A DNA stretch of 64,000 nt, taken from contig CANKZG010000001.1 of assembly GCA_947488435.1 (NCBI GenBank), forward strand, positions 1,356,308 to 1,420,307, given 5' to 3'. Shown piece after piece: positions 8,065-17,231 of the stretch. The notes under the pieces were generated by a model, which had not been told where the DNA came from, made no database searches, and saw only the letters and a list, made by a program, of their open reading frames with translations. The position numbers and the translations under genes are program-made. Numbering within the stretch: position 1 is the first letter of the stretch; each line of letters begins with the position of its first letter. The DNA comes from an uncultured Flavobacteriaceae bacterium (GTDB lineage: Bacteria; Bacteroidota; Bacteroidia; Flavobacteriales; Flavobacteriaceae).

Positions 8065-9348
8065 ATGAATGCTAAAAATCGTAGAAATTTTTTAAAAGCA
8101 TTTGGTTTTGGGGCTGCAGGGGCTATCGCATTACCAGCGTTTGGAGCCACTAAATTCGAAGAAATAACAGCGTATTGGGATGATCTCGGATTAGGTGTTC
8201 AAGATGATACCTCTGAAGCGTATTGGGATCTTGTAAAGTCGCAGTTTATTTTTGCAGAAGGATTGTATTATTTTAACAATGCTTCCTTAGGTCCTTCTTC
8301 AATAGCCATCCAAAACGCCACCAAGAATTATAGAGACACTTTAGACGGTTTTCCATCACGATATATGTGGGGTGGATGGAAGGATGAAAAGGAAACAGTT
8401 CGAAAGGCTCTAGCAGCTATGTTTGCTGTAGATGCAGAGGAAATAGCACTGATTCATAATACTACCGAAGGGATGAATTTAATAGCTCGAAGTTTTGATT
8501 TAAAACCGGGAGATGAGGTGCTTTTAGCGGACCACGAACATCCGAGTGGAACTATTCCCTGGGAAGCCTGGCAGGAATCTAAAGGAGTTACCTTAGTGCG
8601 CCCTAAATTGCCCATACTACCCAAAAGTATTGAGGAAATTGTAACGGTTTATGAAAAGGCGATTACCTCAAAAACCAAAGTTATTTCCATGTGCCATATT
8701 GTAAATACAAACGGCATGATACTTCCTGTAAAAGAAGTTTCTGAAATGGCGCACAAAAGAGGAATTTTTGTGGCTGTTGATGGAGCACAATCCGCAGGGA
8801 TGTTTGGAATAAACCTGGCGGATTTAGGCTGCGATTTTTACGCAGCCAGTTCCCACAAATGGCTTTTTTCTCCAAAAGGAGTCGGGGTTTTTTATGCAAA
8901 AAAGAAAAGTCAATCCTATTTAAAACCTTTGATGGTAGCTAGAGGTCATAAAGACACCAGTATTCGTAGGTTAGAAAATTACAATACGCGTAATCTGCCT
9001 GAAGTACTAGGGTTGGGTGCTTCTGTTGCATTTCATCATAAAATAGGTGCTGTGCGAATTCATAATCGAATATTTGTACTTAAAAATTATTTTAGAAAAA
9101 AGATTGAGGGGAATCCAAAATTCAAGTTAAAAACCCCAAAGGACGATTCCTTGTCAGCAGCAATACAAGTAGTAGAAATTTTAGGAAAAGAAGTTCGCGA
9201 TGTGAAACAAGAATTATGGGATACTTATGGTATAGATTGCAGACCGATGACCGGTTTTGGTTTAAATGCACTTCGGTTTTCTTTCGCTATTTACATCACC
9301 AAAGAAGATATTGATTATTTGGTAAATGCTTTGGAGGAACTTGCCTGA
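8065..9348 (+). CDS. Aminotransferase class V family protein, probably Tat-exported
   Basis: The protein has 427 residues. The fold-type I PLP motifs are visible: VDGAQSAG at 238-245 and the Schiff-base lysine in SSHKW (Lys265), with HNTTEG at 131-136 for phosphate binding. It resembles the isopenicillin-N-epimerase/cysteine-desulfurase-like branch. The start NRRNFLK plus a hydrophobic Ala/Gly-rich stretch is a twin-arginine-type signal, so the enzyme probably works in the periplasm. It begins 1 bp after the GH109 gene, indicating co-transcription. The substrate is unknown. It ends directly against the stop of the convergent lipoprotein gene. Confidence 0.85.
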   Translation: MNAKNRRNFLKAFGFGAAGAIALPAFGATKFEEITAYWDDLGLGVQDDTSEAYWDLVKSQFIFAEGLYYFNNASLGPSSIAIQNATKNYRDTLDGFPSRYMWGGWKDEKETVRKALAAMFAVDAEEIALIHNTTEGMNLIARSFDLKPGDEVLLADHEHPSGTIPWEAWQESKGVTLVRPKLPILPKSIEEIVTVYEKAITSKTKVISMCHIVNTNGMILPVKEVSEMAHKRGIFVAVDGAQSAGMFGINLADLGCDFYAASSHKWLFSPKGVGVFYAKKKSQSYLKPLMVARGHKDTSIRRLENYNTRNLPEVLGLGASVAFHHKIGAVRIHNRIFVLKNYFRKKIEGNPKFKLKTPKDDSLSAAIQVVEILGKEVRDVKQELWDTYGIDCRPMTGFGLNALRFSFAIYITKEDIDYLVNALEELA

Positions 9349-10527
9349 TTACTGATTTAATGGGGTCAACCAAAATTTATCTGCATCAGGAATATTTTTC
9401 TTGTTTTCTAAACGTAATGGATTAAATGCCAATTTAGAAAATAAGTACCAGGTATTGGGCGAGATAGCAATTCTTGTATCTGCTTCCTCCCAAACCAAGC
9501 TGTTTCCATAACTTGTGCCTGGATTTGTAGTGTATGGTAGCCCTTGTGTATTAGAATAAGTAGTACTTGTAATAAAGCTGTTTTCCAATACTTCCATAAT
9601 TGGTTGGTGTCGCTCTTGCATATTAGCTTCCTGAAAAGCCAAAGCCATTTGCGCAGTGCCTTCTAACCATACAACATCACGATCCTCATCAAAACAATAA
9701 CCAGTAGTTTGTTTTCCATTAAATGTTGCCGTTTGCGTGGTTATAAATCGATCAGCCTCTAATAAGGAGGTAGTCGGAAAATCTTCAAAAATTAGATAGC
9801 TTAACCCATGCAAATCCAGGGCATAAGTGTATTTTGGATTTTCTGGCCAAGCTACAATTACATTTGTATTAGTCTCCCAACGTTCATTTTTAATAAATTC
9901 CAAAATCTTTTGATGAAAGGAGTCGTATCCTTTAACAGCATTAAATGCAGTAATAATTCCCTCGGTAATTTTATGTATTTGCGTGCCATCTTCCTTATAG
10001 CCGCCCCAAAGTCCTCCATCGGTATCTTGTAAAGATCGAATCCAACTCTCTAGTGCATTTGCCATTGCAAGATAACGTTGGTTTCCAGAAATATCGTGAT
10101 AGTTATTAATGGCGATTAGTAACCATGCATTATCTCCTAACCAGATACGTCCGCCATTTTCCCCATTGCGATCTCTGTATTGAAAAAAACCACCTTCGTT
10201 TTTTGAAAATTCCGAATCTAAGCGTTGGTCAAAAAAATCAAGTATTTTTTCCGCGCTAGTAATATCATTAACGGCCATAAAACTTAATGCAGCAAGTGCA
10301 TTATCATATAAAGAAACAAAGTTGGTGTTTTCTGAACTTTCAATTAATCCATTAGGCAATTGGGAATGCTGCAACCAGGCAAAGGTTTGTTCTAACTCTA
10401 AAGGAATCGATATGTTTTCTGAAATAGGAACTATTTCAGAAGATCCTGGGTCTAATTCTGCAATATCCTGTTTTGTGCAGGATACTAATAGCAGTGCCAC
10501 CATTAAACGAAACCATATACTCCTCAT
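9349..10527 (-). CDS. Lipoprotein, probable (alpha/alpha) toroid glycosidase-like protein
   Basis: This 392-residue protein has a lipoprotein signal (lipobox LVSC, Cys17). The body has repeated helical-hairpin-like blocks (NALAALSFM, GDNAWLLIAINNY, YALDLHGLSYL, WLEGTAQMALAF), aromatic-rich and with GG turns. That suggests a six-hairpin or terpenoid-cyclase-like toroid of the kind used by glycosidases. I do not recognise the exact family. It sits next to the amino-sugar salvage genes and faces them, so a glycan-related role is a guess from position. Confidence 0.6.
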   Translation of the reverse strand: MRSIWFRLMVALLLVSCTKQDIAELDPGSSEIVPISENISIPLELEQTFAWLQHSQLPNGLIESSENTNFVSLYDNALAALSFMAVNDITSAEKILDFFDQRLDSEFSKNEGGFFQYRDRNGENGGRIWLGDNAWLLIAINNYHDISGNQRYLAMANALESWIRSLQDTDGGLWGGYKEDGTQIHKITEGIITAFNAVKGYDSFHQKILEFIKNERWETNTNVIVAWPENPKYTYALDLHGLSYLIFEDFPTTSLLEADRFITTQTATFNGKQTTGYCFDEDRDVVWLEGTAQMALAFQEANMQERHQPIMEVLENSFITSTTYSNTQGLPYTTNPGTSYGNSLVWEEADTRIAISPNTWYLFSKLAFNPLRLENKKNIPDADKFWLTPLNQ

Positions 10528-10766
10528 TCTTCCCTAGAATTTAGATAAAACCAAAGATTGATTTTACGGTACAAAACTATAAGAATACTATGGGTAGAAG
10601 CAAAAAATAAGCTCTTGAGAAAGAAAACTTCGCTGTATAGACGAAATGCGGAAAACACCCTGTCAAAGCACGAAATTATACGGTAGTTGGTCTGATGAGT
10701 TTGGTTTGACTTCCCAATTTTGATCTTAAAATGATGCTTTTTTAAACTAAAATGAGGAGTATTCTG

Positions 10767-10801
10767 TGAGTTCACGACCATTTAGTATTTTAGCGAACTC
10801 A
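10767..10801. promoter_or_regulatory. Inverted repeat around the promoter region of the NrtR-like gene
   Basis: TGAGTTC (10767-10773) and GAACTCA (10795-10801) form a perfect 7-bp inverted repeat with a 21-base spacer. The spacer holds an AT-rich TAGTATTTTAG stretch that resembles a -7 element, and the repeat ends 5 bp before the ATG. It is a candidate operator for autoregulation by the NrtR-like protein. The rest of 10528-10766 shows no recognisable gene. Confidence 0.4.
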
Positions 10802-10806
10802 AAAGC

Positions 10807-11508
10807 ATGATTTTGGAAATAGAACGGACATATTCAAAACAGGATAAAATACTTGTTGCTACAGATTGTATTGTCTTTGGCCTAGATCAAGGAATTTTAA
10901 AACTCTTGGTTTTTAAAAGAAGAATAGATCCTTTAGCTGGTCAGTGGTCCCTGATAGGAAGTTTTGTCGATGCAGACGAGAGCGTTCCAGACGCTGCCCG
11001 GCGAGTATTGTATCAGTTTACGGGTCTGGAAAATATATTTTTAGAAGAATTGCGAACCTACAGTAATATTGAAAGAGACCCAGGCGCTCGTTGTATTTCT
11101 ATTGCGCAATATGCGCTAATTCGAATAGAAGATTATAATAAAGAGTTGGTCGAAAAACACGGAGCAAAATGGTTTGGTATTGATGAGTTACCTAATTTGT
11201 TACTTGATCATAATCAGATGGTATTCGATGCTTTAAATAGATTACGTCTTAAGGCACGAAGAAAACCTATTGGATTTGAGTTACTCCCAGAGAAATTTAC
11301 CATTCCGCAATTGCAACTTCTTTATGAGGCCATACACCTTAGAAAATTAGATGATCGAAATTTCAGAAAAAAGTTGCTGTCTTTTGGATTATTAATTAAA
11401 CTCGATGAGAAAGATAGAACGACCTCCAAAAAAGGGGCTTTTCTCTACAAATTTGATTTTGAAAAGTATAAAGTCTTAGAAGAAAGCGGTTTTGATTTTG
11501 TCATCTAA
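10807..11508 (+). CDS. NrtR-like transcriptional regulator with degenerate Nudix domain
   Basis: The 233-residue protein has an N-terminal Nudix fold (about 8-150) and a C-terminal winged-helix region with the FTIPQLQLLYEAI segment (about 160-225), as in the NrtR/AraR-type regulators. The Nudix box region reads GSFVDADESVPDAARRVLYQ; the catalytic REUXEE core is absent, so it should bind a nucleotide or sugar ligand rather than hydrolyse one. Family members regulate NAD or sugar metabolism. The target here is unknown. A weak 5-bp hairpin followed by T6 at 11538-11553 may end its transcript. Confidence 0.82.
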   Translation: MILEIERTYSKQDKILVATDCIVFGLDQGILKLLVFKRRIDPLAGQWSLIGSFVDADESVPDAARRVLYQFTGLENIFLEELRTYSNIERDPGARCISIAQYALIRIEDYNKELVEKHGAKWFGIDELPNLLLDHNQMVFDALNRLRLKARRKPIGFELLPEKFTIPQLQLLYEAIHLRKLDDRNFRKKLLSFGLLIKLDEKDRTTSKKGAFLYKFDFEKYKVLEESGFDFVI

Positions 11509-11553
11509 ATCAAGGATTCTTTATAAAACCGCCGCTAGCTTAAAAAGCTTTTT

Positions 11554-11561
11554 TATATTTG
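11554..11561 (+). promoter_or_regulatory. -7 promoter element of the putative small RNA
   Basis: TATATTTG exactly matches TAnnTTTG and would start transcription near 11566-11568, at the beginning of the three-hairpin structure. No clear TTG -33 element is seen. The region just upstream is the AGCTTaaaAAGCT-T6 hairpin that may terminate the preceding gene. Confidence 0.5.
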
Positions 11562-11565
11562 CAGC

Positions 11566-11706
11566 GTTGTGTTGTGCCCATGATTTCTATTTTTTAGAAA
11601 AATGGGTATAGGTGTTACAATCGAATTTTATTCGATGTATAACCAATGAAAGGCTTTCCTTCCATCTTAGTAGGTACTAAGGTTGGGAATATGGGAGGCT
11701 TTTTTT
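11566..11706 (+). ncRNA. Putative structured small RNA (three hairpins, intrinsic terminator)
   Basis: Three consecutive stem-loops are drawn by eye. Hairpin 1 pairs CCCAT with ATGGG and contains TTTCTA/TAGAAA. Hairpin 2 has a perfect ATCGAAT/ATTCGAT stem with an outer GGT/ACC stem. Hairpin 3 (11649-11702) stacks CTTAG/CTAAG, CCAT/GTTGG and CTTTCC/GGGAGG above AAAG/CTTT, ending in a U-run at 11699-11706. A consensus -7 element lies just upstream, and no coding frame is evident. It could be a stand-alone RNA or a leader that controls hmgA, whose ATG is 105 bp further on. I cannot assign an Rfam family. Confidence 0.55.
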
Positions 11707-11810
11707 GTATATCAATGATCGATTTTAAACCCAGATCAAATTAAAAAATGCATTTTCCTGCCGTCTTATTTTATTGTAATTTTAATAACACCAATTAAAT
11801 AAAAAAACGC

Positions 11811-12968
11811 ATGCCGCTATATCATAAACTAGGTAAAATCCCAAACAAGCGACATACCATTTTTAAAAAAGAAAATGGAGAATTGCATTACGAGCAATTA
11901 TTTGGAACAATAGGTTTTGATGGGATGTCATCCTTATTATATCATTTACATAGACCAACCATGGTCAAAGAAGTAAGGGAGAGTATCAATATTGCCCCGA
12001 AAGCAGCTGTTGCGCATAATATCAAATCTAGATTGCTAAAGGGATTTGATATACAACCTGAAGATGACTTTTTGGAGAGTAGAAAAATAGTACTATTTAA
12101 TACCGATGTATATGTGGGATTGGCCGCTCCACGGAAATCTTTAACGGATTATTTTTATAAAAATGCCGACGCGGACGAATTACTATTTGTACATAAAGGC
12201 TCAGGAATATTAAAAACAATATTTGGTGAGATTCCTTTTGAATATGGAGATTATCTGCTAATTCCAAGAGGTGTTATTTATCAGATTTCGTTTAATACAA
12301 CAGACAATCGTTTATTGATTACAGAATCTTTTCATCCAATCTATACGCCCAAACGCTATCGCAACTGGTTCGGGCAGCATTTAGAGCATTCGCCTTATTG
12401 TGAACGTGATTTTAAACTACCAGATTCCTTAAAAACACATGATGAAAAAGGAACATTTTTAATCAAGGTAAAAAAGGAAGGGCAGTTACATCATTTGGAA
12501 TATGCGTCACATCCGTTTGATGTAGTTGGATGGGATGGATATAACTACCCATATGCATTTTCTATACATAATTTTGAACCAATTACTGGTCGCGTGCATC
12601 AACCTCCTCCAGTGCATCAAACTTTTGAAACTAGTGCTTTTGTAGTTTGTTCTTTTTGCCCTAGACTTTACGATTATCACCCTCAAGCAATACCGGCTCC
12701 TTACAATCATTCGAATATCGATTCCGATGAAGTTTTGTATTATGTGGATGGAGATTTTATGAGCCGTAAAAATATTGATAAAGGATACATATCGCTGCAT
12801 CCAGCGGGAATTCCACATGGTCCTCATCCTGGCACCTATGAAGCAAGTATTGGTAAAACAAAAACAGAAGAATTGGCCGTTATGGTAGACACTTTTAAGC
12901 CTTTACAACTAACACAATTGGCTTTGGATATTGATGATGGAAAATATTATAAATCTTGGTTAGATTAG
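11811..12968 (+). CDS. hmgA: Homogentisate 1,2-dioxygenase
   Basis: The 385-residue protein is recognised along its length as the Bacteroidota type of homogentisate dioxygenase. It opens the ring of homogentisate to maleylacetoacetate in phenylalanine/tyrosine breakdown. Visible features are the N-terminal FGTIGFDGMSS block, the cupin segment DEVLYYVDGDF around 300-312 and the iron-ligand region HPAGIPHGPHPG near 330, rich in His. It is cytoplasmic and monocistronic. It converges on hutG with a 9-bp overlap of the 3' ends, placing aromatic and histidine catabolism side by side. Confidence 0.92.
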   Translation: MPLYHKLGKIPNKRHTIFKKENGELHYEQLFGTIGFDGMSSLLYHLHRPTMVKEVRESINIAPKAAVAHNIKSRLLKGFDIQPEDDFLESRKIVLFNTDVYVGLAAPRKSLTDYFYKNADADELLFVHKGSGILKTIFGEIPFEYGDYLLIPRGVIYQISFNTTDNRLLITESFHPIYTPKRYRNWFGQHLEHSPYCERDFKLPDSLKTHDEKGTFLIKVKKEGQLHHLEYASHPFDVVGWDGYNYPYAFSIHNFEPITGRVHQPPPVHQTFETSAFVVCSFCPRLYDYHPQAIPAPYNHSNIDSDEVLYYVDGDFMSRKNIDKGYISLHPAGIPHGPHPGTYEASIGKTKTEELAVMVDTFKPLQLTQLALDIDDGKYYKSWLD

Positions 12969-13937
12969 TTGTTTTTGATGCATGATAAAATGAATTAAGG
13001 ATGCTGCAAGTTTTGCTGTTTGATGATCAATATCAAATTGAGGGTTTAATTCCGCAATATCCAAGCTTATCAATTTTTTAGAATTGATGATTTGTTCCAT
13101 TACGACCAATACGATATCCGGAGCAAAACCCATAGGAGAGGGGGCACTAACTCCAGGGGCATATGCTGATGAAAACCCGTCAAGATCAATAGTGGTATAA
13201 ATGTAATCTACCTCATTTATGAAGCCTTGTACTACTTCTATAATGCTGTTAACATGAAACATGTTAAAATGATCTTGCTCAATATATTGAACTCCATGTT
13301 GTTTGGCTGTTTCAAATAAGGCTTTGATATTAGCATCTTTCCGAATACCAAGACACAGATAGGAGAAAGCTGTATTTGATGTATTGCAATTTTGGGCAAT
13401 TTGATAAAATGGGGTACCGGAGTTATTGCCATTTTCGTTTGAACGAAGATCAAAATGTGCATCGAAATTTAGAATTCCAATCTTTTTGTGAGTGGTATGC
13501 GAATCTAGGTATTTTCGAATACCGTTGTAATGACCATATGCCATATCATGTCCTCCTCCAAGGATAATGGGAAAAGTATTGGGATTTAAAAATGTTGAAA
13601 CAAACTGGGTAAGATGCTCTTGAGTTTGTTCCATATTTTCATCAGCACAGTACAAAGTTCCAATATCCCATAATTGTATTGCTTTATCTAAATGATTGGG
13701 TAGTATGGCCAACATTTTTCGAATTTCTTGAGGGCCATCTACCGCTCCAGCTCTTCCTAGATTACGTTTTACCCCTTCATCACAGGCATAACCCAATAGA
13801 ATAATACGTTTTTCTGAGCTTGAGCCGAAAGCATTATTTTCAAAATCCAAGCATTCCACTTTTTCATGCAAATAGGACTGCTGATCGGATTTTCTTCCGG
13901 TCCAAATCGTTTTATCCGTCGCTTTATACATGGTCAT
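12960..13937 (-). CDS. hutG: Formimidoylglutamase (arginase family)
   Basis: The 325-residue arginase/ureohydrolase-fold protein has the binuclear metal motifs GGGHDMAYGHY, NFDAHFDLR and TIDLDGFSSAYAPG. It is the last gene of the hut operon and should hydrolyse N-formimidoyl-glutamate to glutamate and formamide. The operon context separates it from arginase or agmatinase. It follows hutU by 15 bp. Confidence 0.93.
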   Translation of the reverse strand: MTMYKATDKTIWTGRKSDQQSYLHEKVECLDFENNAFGSSSEKRIILLGYACDEGVKRNLGRAGAVDGPQEIRKMLAILPNHLDKAIQLWDIGTLYCADENMEQTQEHLTQFVSTFLNPNTFPIILGGGHDMAYGHYNGIRKYLDSHTTHKKIGILNFDAHFDLRSNENGNNSGTPFYQIAQNCNTSNTAFSYLCLGIRKDANIKALFETAKQHGVQYIEQDHFNMFHVNSIIEVVQGFINEVDYIYTTIDLDGFSSAYAPGVSAPSPMGFAPDIVLVVMEQIINSKKLISLDIAELNPQFDIDHQTAKLAASLIHFIMHQKQLI

Positions 13938-13952
13938 CTTTATTTTGTAAGG

Positions 13953-15977
13953 TTAATCAAATAGATGATCTAAAAGTTTATCTTCGGTTAAATGTGGTAT
14001 GGTGACTTTTAATTCTGGAGTGCGCTTCATTTCTCGCTGGATGGCGAACATGGCACCTTTGTTTCTTGCCCAATTTCTTCTCGAAATACCATTATTTACA
14101 TCATAGAACAACATGTTTTTTAATCGATTCGAAGCGGCGGCACTGCCATCAAGTACCAGTCCAAAGCCACCATTTATTACTTCACCCCAACCAACGCCTC
14201 CTCCATTATGAATAGAGATCCATGTAGCTCCTCTAAAACTATCTCCGATAACATTATGTATAGCCATATCTGCCGTAAATTTACTACCATCGTAAATATT
14301 ACTGGTCTCACGGTATGGGGAATCTGTTCCACTTACATCATGATGATCCCTCCCTAGCACTATAGGTGCCGTGATTTCGCCGGATGCAATACTCTGGTTG
14401 AAAGCTGCTGCGATTTTGGCTCGTCCTTCGGCATCAGCATATAAAATTCGAGCTTTAGACCCTACTACTAAATTATTGGCGGCGGCTTCTTTAATCCAAG
14501 TAATATTATCTTGCATTTGCTGCTGAATCTCTTCAGGAGCTGTTTCTTTGATTTGTTGCATCACTGCTAAAGCAATGCGATCTGTTTTTTCTAAATCCGA
14601 AGCTTTTCCTGAAGTGCAAACCCATCTGAACGGACCAAAACCGTAATCAAAACACATCGGACCTAATATATCTTGAACATATGAGGGATATTTGAAATCT
14701 ATACCATTTTCAGCCATGATGCTAGCACCTGCTCTAGAAGATTCTAGAAGAAAAGCATTTCCATAATCGAAAAAATAGGTGCCCTTTGCAGTATGCTTAT
14801 TAATTGCAGTTACATGTCTTCGAAGGCTCTTTTGCACCATATCTTTGAATAACTGTGGTTGTTTTGCCATCATTTCATTAGCTTCATCGAACGATAAATC
14901 AACAGGATAGTAACCTCCAGCCCAAGGGTTGTGCAAAGACGTTTGATCAGAACCAAGCGTTATATAAATATTAGCTTCATAGAACCTTTCCCAAACCGCT
15001 ACAATATTTCCAATGTAAGCAATGGAAATAACTTCCTCCTTTTGTTGTGCCTTTTGGGTTCGGGTTACCAAATCGTCTAGCGTATAACAAAGTTCGTCCA
15101 CCCAACCTTGTTCATGACGTTTCAAAGCCGCATTTTCATTTACTTCGGCGCAGATGGTTATACAGCCCACAATATTTCCAGCTTTTGGTTGGGCACCACT
15201 CATTCCACCCAAACCTGCCGTAAGGAAAACTTTACCTTTTAGGTTTTGTTTAGGCTTAAGTACTTTTCGAAAAGCATTCATAACGGTTATTGCAGTTCCA
15301 TGTACGATTCCCTGAGGTCCAATATACATGTACGAACCTGCGGTCATTTGCCCATATTGTGTAACTCCTAGAGCATTAAACTTTTCCCAGTCATCAGGTT
15401 GCGAATAGTTCGGAATCATCATTCCATTCGTAACAACCAATCGAGGTGCTTCAGAGGTTGATGGAAATAAACCCATCGGATGTCCGGAATATATATGCAA
15501 TGTTTGTGTATTTGTCATAATCGCCAAATACTGCATAGTAAGTAAATATTGCGCCCAATTCTGGAATACGGCACCATTACCCCCATAGGTAATTAATTCC
15601 TCAGGATGCTGTGCCACTTTAGGGTCTAGGTTGTTATGTATCATTAACATAATACTTGCTGCTTCAGCAGTCTTGGAGGGATATGCATCTATCGGCCGTG
15701 CGTGAATAGCATAGTAGGGTTTAAAACGATACATATAAATTCGACCATATTCCTTTAACTCTTGAGCAAAATCCTCTGCTAGTTCCCTATGCCAAGCGGG
15801 TGGAAAATAACGAAGGGCGTTACGTATTGCTAATTTTTTTTCCTCCAATGAAAGAATGTCTTTTCGTTTTGGAGCACGATTATTGTTTGGAAGCATGTGC
15901 TTTTTTGCAGGGATTTCTTTGGGAATACCCTGGAGGATAGCTGATTTAAAATCAGATAGTTTATCGGTGCTTTTCAT
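13953..15977 (-). CDS. hutU: Urocanate hydratase
   Basis: The 674-residue protein adds water to urocanate to give imidazolonepropionate, using NAD as an electrophile. Family segments visible are YGGNGAVFQNWAQYLLT, the glycine-rich FLTAGLGGMSGAQ of the NAD site, and GPFRWVCTSG with the conserved Cys. It is longer than the roughly 555-residue proteobacterial enzyme, with extra N-terminal sequence as in the Bacteroidota form. It lies 1 bp downstream of hutI, so the operon is tightly coupled. Confidence 0.94.
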   Translation of the reverse strand: MKSTDKLSDFKSAILQGIPKEIPAKKHMLPNNNRAPKRKDILSLEEKKLAIRNALRYFPPAWHRELAEDFAQELKEYGRIYMYRFKPYYAIHARPIDAYPSKTAEAASIMLMIHNNLDPKVAQHPEELITYGGNGAVFQNWAQYLLTMQYLAIMTNTQTLHIYSGHPMGLFPSTSEAPRLVVTNGMMIPNYSQPDDWEKFNALGVTQYGQMTAGSYMYIGPQGIVHGTAITVMNAFRKVLKPKQNLKGKVFLTAGLGGMSGAQPKAGNIVGCITICAEVNENAALKRHEQGWVDELCYTLDDLVTRTQKAQQKEEVISIAYIGNIVAVWERFYEANIYITLGSDQTSLHNPWAGGYYPVDLSFDEANEMMAKQPQLFKDMVQKSLRRHVTAINKHTAKGTYFFDYGNAFLLESSRAGASIMAENGIDFKYPSYVQDILGPMCFDYGFGPFRWVCTSGKASDLEKTDRIALAVMQQIKETAPEEIQQQMQDNITWIKEAAANNLVVGSKARILYADAEGRAKIAAAFNQSIASGEITAPIVLGRDHHDVSGTDSPYRETSNIYDGSKFTADMAIHNVIGDSFRGATWISIHNGGGVGWGEVINGGFGLVLDGSAAASNRLKNMLFYDVNNGISRRNWARNKGAMFAIQREMKRTPELKVTIPHLTEDKLLDHLFD

Positions 15978-15978
15978 T

Positions 15979-17229
15979 TTATTTCATGGAGTTGTTAAAA
16001 GTGGTTTTTCCGTTCTTCCAGACTTGACTTGGTTTTAATCTGCCTTGTCGGTAAAGAATCTCTTTGTAATCTGCTGTGGGAAAAACAACAAAGTCTGCAG
16101 TATATTCTGGTTTTAATATGCCACGATCGTCTAGATTTAAGGCGTTGGCAGCTCTTGATGTAATTCCTGCAAATATTTCGGCTGCGGTTAGTTTTTCGAA
16201 GGTTCCCAGAATTGCAGCTTGCGTTAAAAGATCTCCCATTGGTGCGGAGCCTGGATTCCAGTCGCTGGCAATAGCCAAAGATACCCCTGCATCTAACAAT
16301 TGACGTGCAGGTGTAAAATTACAACCTAGTCCGATAGAAGCGCCAGGTAAGGCCGTTGCAATTACCTTGCTTTGGGCTAGTAATTGAATTTCTGTAGTTG
16401 TGCTTGCCTCTAAATGATCGGCACTTAATGCTCCGAATTTCACCGCTATTTCACTTCCGGAAGTCGAAAATTGATCCGCATGTACTGTAATATCGAACCC
16501 TAGTTTTTTAGCATGTTTAAAATAGGGAATAATGTCTTCTTTAGAAAAAGCTGAGGTTTCTATAAACGCGTCAATACGATGCGTTAAATTTTCTTGCTGA
16601 AGCATGGGAAAAAGGGAGTTAGCAATTTCGTGCAAATAGGCTGCTTTAGTTCCAGGATAGTCTTTGGGGAGCATATGTGCTGCTAAACAGGTAGAAATTA
16701 GCGTAGCTGCAGTTTTTTCGTTAGCTTCTTTAATAGCTCTTAGCATTTTCAACTCTTGCGGAACTGAAAGACCATAACCACTTTTAACTTCAATCGTAGT
16801 AACTCCATTTTCGAGCAATGTTGTGGTTCTTTCCAAAATTCCATTGACCAAAGTCGCGCTATCTGCTTTTCTGGTTTGCGTTACCGTGTCCCAAATACCA
16901 CCACCAGCTTTGGCAATTTCCAAATAGGTTTTTCCAGAATTTCTTAAGGCATAATCCTGTGCTCTGGTGCCCGCAAAACAGATGTGCGTATGTGCATCAA
17001 TAAAGCCTGGGAGGCAAACCGTTGTCGTTGTTATGTATTCAATTTTACAATCAGGATTTTCTTTCCGAAGCGTGTGAAATGAATCGACTTTTTTTATTTT
17101 CCCTGCCTCAACTAAAATACCTGCATCTGAAATAATTTCAAGCTCATGATCACTTATAGCTCCCTTTGTCGGCAGATTGTCAAGAGGGAGCAGTTGGGTA
17201 AAAGGGCCTATTAATTTTACGTTTTGCAT
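15979..17229 (-). CDS. hutI: Imidazolonepropionase
   Basis: This 416-residue amidohydrolase has the metal motif GFIDAHTHICFAGTR near residue 75, further His ligands in TVHADQ and the conserved ASDWNPGSAP block near the C-terminus. It converts 4-imidazolone-5-propionate to N-formimino-glutamate. It lies 2 bp after hutH and 1 bp before hutU. Confidence 0.94.
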   Translation of the reverse strand: MQNVKLIGPFTQLLPLDNLPTKGAISDHELEIISDAGILVEAGKIKKVDSFHTLRKENPDCKIEYITTTTVCLPGFIDAHTHICFAGTRAQDYALRNSGKTYLEIAKAGGGIWDTVTQTRKADSATLVNGILERTTTLLENGVTTIEVKSGYGLSVPQELKMLRAIKEANEKTAATLISTCLAAHMLPKDYPGTKAAYLHEIANSLFPMLQQENLTHRIDAFIETSAFSKEDIIPYFKHAKKLGFDITVHADQFSTSGSEIAVKFGALSADHLEASTTTEIQLLAQSKVIATALPGASIGLGCNFTPARQLLDAGVSLAIASDWNPGSAPMGDLLTQAAILGTFEKLTAAEIFAGITSRAANALNLDDRGILKPEYTADFVVFPTADYKEILYRQGRLKPSQVWKNGKTTFNNSMK

Positions 17230-17231
17230 GA

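Noticed and set aside
10524-10781. 85-codon frame on the minus strand upstream of the NrtR-like gene
   Set aside because: It fills an intergenic promoter region, its composition is unlike a protein (low-complexity start, many aromatic and basic residues), and no family is recognised.
12507-12827. 106-codon frame antisense to homogentisate dioxygenase
   Set aside because: It is a shadow of the strongly recognised hmgA frame, with a basic, aromatic-rich composition typical of antisense translation.
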